Assembly: GCA_028288385.1 (NCBI GenBank)
Contig: JAQBNX010000234.1
Span: forward strand, 1 to 10,191
Source of the DNA: Spirosoma sp.
Lineage (GTDB): Bacteria > Bacteroidota > Bacteroidia > Cytophagales > Spirosomataceae
DNA: 10,191 nt
Direction: 5' to 3'
Positions within the stretch are counted from its first letter, which is position 1, and each line of letters opens with the position of its first letter. Below the pieces are notes generated by a model. It ran no database searches, was not told the origin of the DNA, and saw only the letters and a program-made list of their open reading frames with translations. This document shows, piece after piece, positions 1 to 7,053 of this stretch. Both the position numbers and the translations under genes were made by a program.

Positions 1-81
1 CGGACGGCTACCCCCATACCCCCGCGCCCTGATTCGGCTTTCGTCAACTCCGTGTCGGATCAGGTACGTAGCACCAACTTA
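1..81 (-). pseudogene. Rest of the OmpA domain, in frame beyond a premature TAA stop
   Basis: Reading leftward from the TAA at 81-79, the same frame stays open for 26 codons to the edge of the window. It encodes VGATYLIRHG, continues through DESRIRARG, and ends GYGGSRP. This is the usual ending of an OmpA-type peptidoglycan-binding domain, where an RA..V..YL helix is followed by GI...R....GYG...P. There is no methionine codon in these 26 codons, so it is not an obvious separate gene. It is best read as the missing C-terminus of the gene at 82-984. The residue three after RA is Gly, where the family usually has Val or another hydrophobic residue, so there may be two point changes here (for example AAA or CAA to TAA, and GTT to GGT). 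The true end of the gene lies outside the window. Confidence 0.75.
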
Positions 82-984
82 CGCCCGGTATTCTGACAGG
101 GTTTGATTCAACCGGGGGTCGCCAACATCATCGGTGTGACCGCTGACTTCAATCTTCAATCCCGGAAACTGCTTTAGGGCATTAGCCAGTTGGATTAGTT
201 CCGGATACGATCGGGGAAGCAGCGAATAACTGCTTTGCTCAAAAATTACGTTGTCGAGCGTTTGTTTTCGTGTCGTTTCCAGATGATCAAACCGGTTTAC
301 GGACGACGGTGGTGTAGACGGGGGCATAACGAGCGTGGTTCGAGAAGACGTAGCAATCGCCGATTCTGGTATCGTCTTTTTGATTGTGGGTGATGGAGGA
401 CGCGGTTTGGGTACGTTAACGGAATCGCTGAACAGATATGCCGTGGGAATGACGGTACGTTCAGGAATAAATCCATTGGTGGCAAAGTCTAGTTTCTGGG
501 GCATTTCCCAGTCCAGATCCACGTAGCCACCATCCTGGTAATTAACATAGTCGAGCCGAATGGCATAGAAGCGGCCGGCTTGCAGATAGACCCGGCGGCT
601 AAACAGTTTATGCCCCTTCTCGCGCCACTCTTCCATCACTTTCAAACCACCAATCCAGATACGTATCCCATCATCAGCAATGGACGAGAAGGTATAATAT
701 CCCGACACGGGTGCCAGCAACTGCCCAGACCAGCGAATAGAGAACAACTGTGGATGAACACCCCAAACCGGCGGTTTGCGGCCATCGTAGAAAAAATTAA
801 TGCTGCTGTCAATCCGGTTACTGGTGAACTGATTAAAGGCAAAACCGTCAAAATACGTCCCCTGCAGCCCGTCGCCCACCAGTCGGCTGGGTGGAGTTAG
901 GGAGGGTACCTGAGCCATACCGACATCGGAGATACCTCCTACCATAAAGAGCAATCGAATGAGCAATTTCATAAGATGCTTCAT
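79..984 (-). CDS. Secreted PA14-OmpA envelope protein, cut short by an in-frame stop
   Basis: The 301-residue product begins with a signal peptide: positive residues, a hydrophobic stretch at about 6-17, and a likely signal peptidase I site after GMA at residue 24. Residues about 38-162 form a PA14-like beta domain (LQGTYFDG near the start, YYTFSSIADDGIRIWIGG at 97-113, then YAIRLDY and DLDWEMP). PA14 domains often bind carbohydrate. A Pro/Ser/Thr-rich linker spans about 190-230. An OmpA-type domain starts at about 242, with GHTDDVGDP at 282-290 and LSEYRA at 296-301. The Asp of GHTD (285) and the Arg of SEYRA (300), which contact peptidoglycan in OmpA-family proteins, are both present. The stop then removes the last helix and strand. 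Expected role (inference): a periplasmic or outer-membrane protein tethered to peptidoglycan. The start could also be Met5 at 972. No clear Shine-Dalgarno sequence is visible. The gene lies 65 bp downstream of pyruvate carboxylase. Confidence 0.8.
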   Translation of the reverse strand: MKHLMKLLIRLLFMVGGISDVGMAQVPSLTPPSRLVGDGLQGTYFDGFAFNQFTSNRIDSSINFFYDGRKPPVWGVHPQLFSIRWSGQLLAPVSGYYTFSSIADDGIRIWIGGLKVMEEWREKGHKLFSRRVYLQAGRFYAIRLDYVNYQDGGYVDLDWEMPQKLDFATNGFIPERTVIPTAYLFSDSVNVPKPRPPSPTIKKTIPESAIATSSRTTLVMPPSTPPSSVNRFDHLETTRKQTLDNVIFEQSSYSLLPRSYPELIQLANALKQFPGLKIEVSGHTDDVGDPRLNQTLSEYRA

Positions 985-999
985 TTACATGGGTCGGTA

Positions 1000-1035
1000 G
1001 TCGCTGCTGAAACTTGTTACGTGTTCAGCAGCGAC
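1000..1035 (-). terminator. Perfect 12-bp inverted repeat between pyc and the PA14-OmpA gene
   Basis: The left arm GTCGCTGCTGAA (1000-1011) and right arm TTCAGCAGCGAC (1024-1035) are perfect reverse complements around a 12-nt loop. The stem begins 14 nt after the pyc stop codon and ends 15 nt before the ATG at 984. This suggests an RNA hairpin that ends or protects the pyc message. No T run follows on either strand, so it is not a textbook intrinsic terminator. It could instead act in the leader of the PA14-OmpA gene or be a DNA-binding site. Confidence 0.5.
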
Positions 1036-1049
1036 CAGCTTCGCCCGCA

Positions 1050-4000
1050 TTATCCTAATTCAAGCACGCAATCGTCCTGCTCCACCGTAGTACTTTCGTT
1101 GAGCACCACTTTCGACACGGTACCTTCTTTGGTGGCCGCCACAATGCTCTCCATCTTCATGGCTTCGATTACAAACAGGGGCTGATTTTTCTTGACGGCA
1201 TCACCTTCCTTCACCAAAATGCGCGTCAATCGTCCCTGCAGCGGTGCGCCAACGTCGCCATCTTTACTGGCCTTGACGTTCATCATCTTTTCGACCTTCG
1301 AGGCCCGGTCGCGCATTTGCACCTGCCGGCTCTGGCCGTTCAGTTCGAACGTAATGGTACGCATCCCAAACTCGTCGGGCTCGGATTTGAACAGCAGCCG
1401 TACCAGGATGTTCTTGCCCTCTTCGATGTTGATCAGAATCTCTTCGTTCTCTTTCAGGCCATAAAAAAACGCGGGCGTCGGAATCATGCTGACGTCACCA
1501 TACTGCTCAATGGCTTTGTAATACTCCTCGTATACCTTCGGGTACATTTGATACGAGAGATAATCTACAAAACCATCATTGAGCGGGTATTTGGCTTTAA
1601 AGGCATCGAAATCGGCGTCGAAGTCAATGGGTTTCAGGTGTTCGTTGGGACGGCCCGTAATGGGCTGGTCCCCTTTCAGCACCACCTGTTGCATCTCCGG
1701 TGGGAAGCCACCAACCGGCTGTCCGAGTTCCCCTTTAAAAAAGCCTTTCACTGACTCAGGAAACGACAGCGACTCGCCCCGCGCCACTACGTCCTCGGCC
1801 GTGAGGTTATTGGCGGTCATAAAAATGGCCATGTCGCCCACCACCTTCGACGACGGGGTCACCTTCACAATGTCGCCAAAGAGCTGGTTGGCCAGGACGT
1901 AATTTTTCTTGAGCGTTTCAAACTTGTCGCCCAGGCCCGTGGCAATGGCCTGCGGTTTAAGATTGGAATACTGCCCGCCCGGAATTTCGTTTTCGTAGAC
2001 CTCTGCGCTGCCCGCCTTCATGCCTGACTCGAACGGGTAATAGTACTCCCGCACATCTTCCCAGTAGTTGGAATAGGCATTCAGCGAGGCAAGATCGATG
2101 GGGCATTCGCGCTCGTGACCCTGCATCATGGCTACCACCGAGTTGAAATTTGGCTGCGAGGTAAGCCCCGAGAGGGCACCCAGCGCACAGTCCACAATAT
2201 CGACACCCGCGCCAATGGCTTTCAGGTACGTAGCGGCCTGAATACCCGGCGTGTCGTGCGTGTGCAGGTGAACGGGGATACTAACCGCTTTTTTCAACTC
2301 CGACACCAGCACTTCAGCCGCCAGTGGCTTCAGCAGCCCGGCCATGTCTTTGATACAGAGCAGGTGCGCTCCTTCGTCTTCAAGCTGACGGGCCAGATCG
2401 AGGTAATACTGGAGATTGTACTTCTGATTCTTTTGGGTATTGAGCATATCGCCCGTATAGCAAATGGCCCCTTCGCACAGAGCATCGGTCCGTTCACGAA
2501 CAGCCCGCATGCTCACTTTCATGGCCTCAATCCAGTTCAGCGAATCGAAAATACGGAATACGTCGATACCTGACTGCCATGACTGCTCCACGAACTTCTC
2601 AATCAGGTTGTCCGGATAGGCCGAGTAGCCAACTGCGTTGGAACCGCGAAACAGCATTTGCAGCAGCATGTTCGGCATGGCCTCGCGCAGGGCTTCCAGG
2701 CGTTTCCACGGACTTTCGTACAGGAACCGCATCGATACGTCAAAAGTAGCCCCGCCCCACACCTCCATCGAGAACAGTTCGGGATGGTTTTTAGCGAAGC
2801 CTTCGGCCACCTTCTGCAAATCCTGCGTCCGGACGCGCGTTGCCAGCAGCGACTGGTGCCCATCGCGGAACGTAGTGTCGGTGTACAGCACGCATTTTTG
2901 GTCGTTTACCCACTGCACAAAGCCCTCACGGCCTAACTCTTTCAGGCGGTCGCGGTTGCCGGCAGGGTAAGCGCCGTATACATCGAAGGGCGGCACAATG
3001 GGTGTACGGAATACCTTGCTGGCATCCATTTTTTTAACCTCGGGATTTCCGTTCACAATTACGTCGGCGAGGTAATTGAGTGCCCGCGTTGAGCGGTCCT
3101 GCGGCTTGCGGAAGTCGAACAGTTCAGGATGCGTCTCAATGAACGACACCCGCGCTTCGCCCCGCTGAAAAATAGGATGGCTGATAACGTTGAGCAGGAA
3201 GCCGATGTTCGTTTTAACGCCCCGGATGCGAAACTCCAGCAAAGCACGTGTCAGGCGCTGGGTGGCGCCCTTGAGCGTGCGGCCCCGCGCCGACACCTTC
3301 ACAATCATGGAGTCGAAATAAGGCGAGATTTTAACGCCTGCGTAGCTGCTACCCTCATCGAGCCGGATGCCGAACCCGGCCGCATTGCGGTAGGCAATGA
3401 TAGTGCCAAAATCGGGCTTGAAGCCATTGGCGGGGTCTTCGGTCGTGATACGGCACTGAATGGCGTAGCCGTTGAGCGGCACCTCGTCCTGATGACTGAT
3501 GTAGATGCCGTTGTCGGACAATTGATAGCCCATTGCAATCAGAATCTGTGTTCGGACAATGTCGATACCCGTCACCTCTTCTGTAATGGTATGCTCGACC
3601 TGAATGCGGGGATTAACCTCAATGAAATAAATGTTCTCGTTTTTATCGACCAGAAACTCAACCGTGCCTGCGTTGGAGTAGTTGACGGCCCGGCCTAGTT
3701 GCAGCGCATAGGCGTAGAGTTTCTGCTTGGTTTCCTGCTTCAGCCCAAACGACGGGGCTACCTCCACCACCTTCTGAAACCGCCGTTGCACCGAGCAATC
3801 ACGTTCGTATAGGTGCACAATGTTGCCGTGCTGATCGCCCAGCAGTTGCACCTCAATGTGCTTGGGATCTTCAACAAATTTCTCCAGAAAAATAGTATCG
3901 TCGCCAAATGCGTTGCGGGCTTCGTTCTTGGCTTCGGTGAACGCTTTTGCGAAATCGTCGGCATTACGTACCACGCGCATCCCGCGTCCACCACCACCGG

Positions 4001-4502
4001 CTGCGGCCTTCACCATCACTGGAAATCCAATACGCTCGGCTTCAGTCTGGGCAAACTCCGGCGTCATGTTCTCTTCCCGCGAGTCGGGAATAAGCGGCAC
4101 GCCAGCGCTCTGGGCCAGGTTTTTAGCCCGCACCTTATCGCCGAGGGCATCCATCGCTTCGGGCGACGGCCCCACGAAAATGATGTTTTCATCGCGGCAC
4201 CGCCGGGCCAGCGTTACGTTCTCCGACAGAAATCCGTAGCCAGGATGAATGGCGTCAATCTTATGGCGTTTGGCTAAGAGAATGATACCTTCTACGTCCA
4301 GATACGGCTTGAGCGGGTCTTCGTCTCGCCCAATCTGGTAGCCTTCGTCAGCCTTGTAGCGGTGGAGCGAATACCGGTCTTCGTAGGTGTAAACGGCAAC
4401 GGTGGTGATGCCCAGCTCGGTGGCGGCCCGCATGATGCGGATGGCGATTTCGCCCCGATTGGCAACAAGCAGGCGTTTAATTGGGCGGATATAGTCTTTC
4501 AT
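1050..4502 (-). CDS. pyc: Pyruvate carboxylase, complete single-chain form
   Basis: This biotin enzyme uses ATP and bicarbonate to carboxylate pyruvate to oxaloacetate in the cytoplasm, refilling the TCA cycle and feeding gluconeogenesis. From the ATG at 4502 the protein has 1150 residues, the usual length for single-chain pyruvate carboxylase. Order of domains: biotin carboxylase/ATP-grasp (about 5-455), with the ATP loop GGGGRGMR at 169-176 and EVNPRIQVEHT at about 295-304; carboxyltransferase TIM barrel from about 540, with DTTFRDGHQS at its start, CIKDMAGL at about 716-723 whose Lys is the carboxylated metal ligand, and HLHTHDT at 745-751 giving the metal-binding histidines; a conserved carboxylase region; and a C-terminal biotinyl domain with AMKMES, in which Lys1116 is biotinylated. 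The frame is open to 4553, but the 17 extra residues do not look like the family, while MKDYIRPIKRLLVANRGEIA is a typical N-terminus. All key motifs are intact. Pyruvate rather than another acyl substrate is supported by the fused order of domains. Confidence 0.96.
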   Translation of the reverse strand: MKDYIRPIKRLLVANRGEIAIRIMRAATELGITTVAVYTYEDRYSLHRYKADEGYQIGRDEDPLKPYLDVEGIILLAKRHKIDAIHPGYGFLSENVTLARRCRDENIIFVGPSPEAMDALGDKVRAKNLAQSAGVPLIPDSREENMTPEFAQTEAERIGFPVMVKAAAGGGGRGMRVVRNADDFAKAFTEAKNEARNAFGDDTIFLEKFVEDPKHIEVQLLGDQHGNIVHLYERDCSVQRRFQKVVEVAPSFGLKQETKQKLYAYALQLGRAVNYSNAGTVEFLVDKNENIYFIEVNPRIQVEHTITEEVTGIDIVRTQILIAMGYQLSDNGIYISHQDEVPLNGYAIQCRITTEDPANGFKPDFGTIIAYRNAAGFGIRLDEGSSYAGVKISPYFDSMIVKVSARGRTLKGATQRLTRALLEFRIRGVKTNIGFLLNVISHPIFQRGEARVSFIETHPELFDFRKPQDRSTRALNYLADVIVNGNPEVKKMDASKVFRTPIVPPFDVYGAYPAGNRDRLKELGREGFVQWVNDQKCVLYTDTTFRDGHQSLLATRVRTQDLQKVAEGFAKNHPELFSMEVWGGATFDVSMRFLYESPWKRLEALREAMPNMLLQMLFRGSNAVGYSAYPDNLIEKFVEQSWQSGIDVFRIFDSLNWIEAMKVSMRAVRERTDALCEGAICYTGDMLNTQKNQKYNLQYYLDLARQLEDEGAHLLCIKDMAGLLKPLAAEVLVSELKKAVSIPVHLHTHDTPGIQAATYLKAIGAGVDIVDCALGALSGLTSQPNFNSVVAMMQGHERECPIDLASLNAYSNYWEDVREYYYPFESGMKAGSAEVYENEIPGGQYSNLKPQAIATGLGDKFETLKKNYVLANQLFGDIVKVTPSSKVVGDMAIFMTANNLTAEDVVARGESLSFPESVKGFFKGELGQPVGGFPPEMQQVVLKGDQPITGRPNEHLKPIDFDADFDAFKAKYPLNDGFVDYLSYQMYPKVYEEYYKAIEQYGDVSMIPTPAFFYGLKENEEILINIEEGKNILVRLLFKSEPDEFGMRTITFELNGQSRQVQMRDRASKVEKMMNVKASKDGDVGAPLQGRLTRILVKEGDAVKKNQPLFVIEAMKMESIVAATKEGTVSKVVLNESTTVEQDDCVLELG

Positions 4503-4660
4503 AATGTCAACAAAATCGGCTTCAGGCTGTAGCGTCGTCAAACGACAAGGCAAGATTGTTGAAAATTCCGAAAAACAGGCAATCCCCGCTAGAAACGTTA
4601 GAAAGGGATGGGTTTAATGGGATATTACATAAGCCTTTCTTAATAATTCTATTTACCTAC

Positions 4661-4691
4661 GAAACATAGTATCTTAAGCAACATTCACTAA
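4661..4691 (-). promoter_or_regulatory. Possible Bacteroidota-type promoter for pyc
   Basis: On the minus strand, TTAG (4691-4688) is followed after 19 nt by TATGTTTC (4668-4661). The Bacteroidota primary-sigma consensus is TTTG, then about 19-21 nt, then TAnnTTTG, so each element here has one mismatch. The spacing and the AT-rich setting fit. Short matches like this arise easily by chance, so the call is weak. Confidence 0.25.
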
Positions 4692-4729
4692 TTCAGTATG
4701 CTGCCGTTGACGGTTAATAGGAAGTTAAG

Positions 4730-4756
4730 GTGCATATGACTAGCGTAGCCATGCAC
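4730..4756 (-). terminator. Hairpin downstream of the sodium:solute symporter gene
   Basis: On the minus strand, GTGCAT pairs with ATGCAC (6 bp). Inside it, GGCTA pairs with TAGTC around a CGC loop, with one G-U pair and a 2-nt AT bulge. The G-U pair forms only in the minus-strand RNA, which fits a role downstream of the symporter stop codon 16 nt away. The tail (CTTAACTTCC) is only weakly T-rich, so termination is plausible but not certain. Confidence 0.35.
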
Positions 4757-4772
4757 GTTACGTTGATTATTT

Positions 4773-6617
4773 CTACGCAAAATAATACAGAACGCCAACG
4801 CTTGTAGCTGTCAGCAAACCCGCCCAGAGCAGATCACCGTCAAGGCTAAACCGGAACATCGGAACGCCCGCCCGTACTACATCAATGGGCTGCAATTCAG
4901 TAGCAGGGGTTGTTTTATATAGGAAGAATAGCCCAAACGTGGCTAAGGCGGCCCAGATCGCTACGTCCTTTGGGGAGAACCCGCCAATGAAAATCAGGCT
5001 AACGAACAAGGCCTGCACCAGCAGGAACAGTCCTACGGCCCGCGCCAGTTGCCCGGCATTGAGGTCTACCCGCAATCGCTCGAAGCCCGTCAGGTTCTGG
5101 TTGGGAAACATGGTTCGGCTGAGGGCCAGGAGGGTGGTCAGGCTGAGGACAAACGTCAGGAATACGCGGTGCATAAAGTTGAGTTTTTCGCCAAACACAG
5201 CGGCAATGGCGGGGTAGGTACCGAGGAAGTTATCGTAGATAAACTCGGACAGTAGGCCGTAGAACGGAGCAGCGGCCATGGCAATAACGGCTGCCCGCGC
5301 TGAAGCTCCGCGCCAAAGGACACCGACAAAAAACGCAACCATAATGCCGGGCGTGAAATAGGATAACTGTGCCGATACCTTCAGCATGAAATTGTTAGTC
5401 CGGTCGGGTGTATAGGTATACAGGGCCAGGCCGATGCTGGCAATAACCATAACCACAATCATCAGCCGTCCAAACCTGACAATCTGTTTGTCGTCTGCTT
5501 TCGGGTTTACGTATTTCTGGTATACGTCGACGGTGAGCAGCGTCGTGGCCGCGTTCATCATCGAATCAACGGAAGAGAACGTAGCGGCCGTTAGTCCGGC
5601 GAGGATCATGCCAATCAAACCCGTCCCGTGTGGAATCACCGTTTCGACCAATTTTAGAAACGCGTTATCGGAGTTAAAGTCTATTGCTCCAAAGCGGGCA
5701 CGGAACAGATAAAAAGCCGCCACTCCCGCCGAAATGCTGAAAAAAGGAATCGTTAGTTTGAGAAATCCACTGGCGATGATTCCACGCCGGGCATCCTGAT
5801 CAGAGTTGGCCGCCAGTACACGTTGCACCAGAAACTGGTTGGTCGAGAAGTTAAAACAGTGCTGGAGCAGAAGGCCCGTAAAAATACCGGTCCACGGCAG
5901 GTTCGGGTGGTTGCTGGGCAGGTAGAGGTGCATTTTCTGCTCGGCACGGGGTTGAGCCGCATCCAGATCTAGTAAACCCAGAAAACCACCAATCTCGGGC
6001 TGGCTCAGGGTGAAATAAGCCACGGCGGTCCCAGCAGCCAGCATCATTACCGTCTGGATGGTATCGGTAACGACAATGCTTTCCATGCCACCCCAGATGG
6101 TGTAGGAGCACGTTATGAGACCAATCAGCAGGAGGCCAGTGGGATAAGACATGGCAAAGCCTGTTCCGCCAAAGAGCCACTGGAGGGTGATGCTACCAAC
6201 GTAAAACGCACCAACAAGCTGCACCAGAATGATCAGGATCAACAGAATAGTGTAAAGCAGCCGGGCCTTATCGTCGTAGCGAACTTCGAGGTATTGTGAC
6301 AGCGTGAACACGTCCAGCCGCCGGTACGAACTCAGGAACACGAAGCAAAGCAGCAGAATAGCTGGAAACACAATCTCGTAGTGTGTCTGCACGAAGCCAA
6401 TTGAATACCCAATACCAAGCATACCGATCAGGTGAAACGATGATACGTTGGTGCCAAACACCGACCCCGCCACGGCCCACCAGCGGATGCTGCGACCCGC
6501 CAGGAAGTAATCTTCAGCGGTCTTTTTACGCAGGGCGATGATGATTCCGGCCGTTGGCATGATAGCCAGCATCAGCACGAGAACGACAATGTCGATGGTA
6601 GAGAGTTGGGCGAGCAT
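4773..6617 (-). CDS. Sodium:solute symporter (SSS family), substrate unknown
   Basis: This 614-residue inner-membrane protein is almost entirely hydrophobic helices, about 14-15 by eye. SSS-family signatures include AEDYFLAGRS at 34-43 after the first helix, WGGMESIVVTDTIQ at 175-188, NQFLVQRVLAA at 260-270, and ATFSSVDSMMN at 345-355, where the paired serines (348, 349) match the Na2 sodium-site helix. Family members couple inward Na+ flow to uptake of sugars, amino acids, carboxylates or vitamins. The sequence alone does not fix the substrate. The C-terminal half carries extra helices beyond the core fold, as in SGLT-like members rather than the shorter PutP type. The gene starts 21 bp after the small membrane-protein gene at 6639-6977, so the two are probably co-transcribed. 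The nearby alpha-glucosidase makes a sugar and pyruvate carboxylase makes an organic acid a reasonable guess, but both are distant in the layout. Confidence 0.92.
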   Translation of the reverse strand: MLAQLSTIDIVVLVLMLAIMPTAGIIIALRKKTAEDYFLAGRSIRWWAVAGSVFGTNVSSFHLIGMLGIGYSIGFVQTHYEIVFPAILLLCFVFLSSYRRLDVFTLSQYLEVRYDDKARLLYTILLILIILVQLVGAFYVGSITLQWLFGGTGFAMSYPTGLLLIGLITCSYTIWGGMESIVVTDTIQTVMMLAAGTAVAYFTLSQPEIGGFLGLLDLDAAQPRAEQKMHLYLPSNHPNLPWTGIFTGLLLQHCFNFSTNQFLVQRVLAANSDQDARRGIIASGFLKLTIPFFSISAGVAAFYLFRARFGAIDFNSDNAFLKLVETVIPHGTGLIGMILAGLTAATFSSVDSMMNAATTLLTVDVYQKYVNPKADDKQIVRFGRLMIVVMVIASIGLALYTYTPDRTNNFMLKVSAQLSYFTPGIMVAFFVGVLWRGASARAAVIAMAAAPFYGLLSEFIYDNFLGTYPAIAAVFGEKLNFMHRVFLTFVLSLTTLLALSRTMFPNQNLTGFERLRVDLNAGQLARAVGLFLLVQALFVSLIFIGGFSPKDVAIWAALATFGLFFLYKTTPATELQPIDVVRAGVPMFRFSLDGDLLWAGLLTATSVGVLYYFA

Positions 6618-6638
6618 TAATGACGGGTAAAGCCGATG

Positions 6639-6977
6639 TTACTGCTTCAAAACAACAGCGGTGAATTCACTGAGCAGCACTATGCTCAGAAAAATAATAG
6701 CCGATACCTGATGATCCAATTTATACCAAAGGAACGAGGTAAGGCTGAACAACACTACTTTGAAGACTGTCAGATAAGGAAATACAAGCCGATGTTCTGA
6801 TTTGGGTGCGGCAAAGTACCCCCATAACACCATAGCCAGCACCGGTAAACCAATAGCCATCGCATATTTCCAGCCGGTGCCTTTTCCTTGCTGATAGCCC
6901 CAGTTCCCCAGCATATAAAGCATGCATAATTCAAGTGAAAAGGCCACAACCTGATTAATTACTTTCAAAATTGTCAT
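6639..6977 (-). CDS. Small four-helix membrane protein of the YrdB (DUF2568) type
   Basis: The product has 112 residues and four predicted membrane helices at about 7-26, 37-56, 66-86 and 90-109. The features that point to the YrdB/DUF2568 family are LGNWGY at 23-28 and LWGYFAAPKS at 51-60 just after helix 2. The function of this family is not known to me. The gene lies directly upstream of the sodium:solute symporter, 21 bp apart on the same strand, so it may be an accessory or a simply co-transcribed partner. The sequence GGAG sits 2 nt before the ATG, too close to act as a standard ribosome-binding site. The family assignment is by recognition of pattern and is moderately sure. That it is a real membrane protein is surer. 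Confidence 0.8.
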   Translation of the reverse strand: MTILKVINQVVAFSLELCMLYMLGNWGYQQGKGTGWKYAMAIGLPVLAMVLWGYFAAPKSEHRLVFPYLTVFKVVLFSLTSFLWYKLDHQVSAIIFLSIVLLSEFTAVVLKQ

Positions 6978-7053
6978 CGCTCCGCTTTTGTATGCTGTGA
7001 TTATATCGTTTGTCGGTTACGCCTTTGCCAACTACCTCTTCATCCGTTCTAGT
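6978..7053. other. 76-bp gap upstream of the YrdB-like/symporter pair
   Basis: This gap lies between the stop codon of the monooxygenase gene and the start of the YrdB-like gene. On the minus strand it contains TATAAT (7005-7000) and, 20 nt upstream, TTGGCA (7031-7026). That spacing is too wide for a standard sigma-70 promoter, and Bacteroidota generally use a different -7 element. I see no clear terminator. The pair may have its own promoter or be read through from the monooxygenase gene. Confidence 0.3.

Larger units (their letters stand above)
4503..4772. other. 270-bp intergenic region between the symporter gene and pyc
   Basis: No convincing small gene or structural RNA is visible here. 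The region is visibly richer in A and T than its surroundings from about 4610 to 4700. It holds the hairpin at 4730-4756 and a possible pyc promoter at 4661-4691. If that promoter is used, pyc would have a leader of roughly 150 nt. I recognise no riboswitch in that leader. Confidence 0.6.

Noticed and set aside
3129..3698. Open frame of 189 codons on the plus strand
   Set aside because: It lies wholly opposite the pyruvate carboxylase gene, shows no recognisable domain, and is a by-product of that gene's codon pattern.
4503..4553. Start of pyruvate carboxylase at 4553, giving 17 more residues
   Set aside because: The extra residues do not resemble the family, whereas the ATG at 4502 gives a typical N-terminus just before the LLVANRGEIA motif and a normal length of 1150 residues.
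4703..4712. Short palindrome-like sequence CCGTTGACGG as an operator
   Set aside because: Only four base pairs on each side match, it is not repeated elsewhere in the window, and it has no link to a known regulator.
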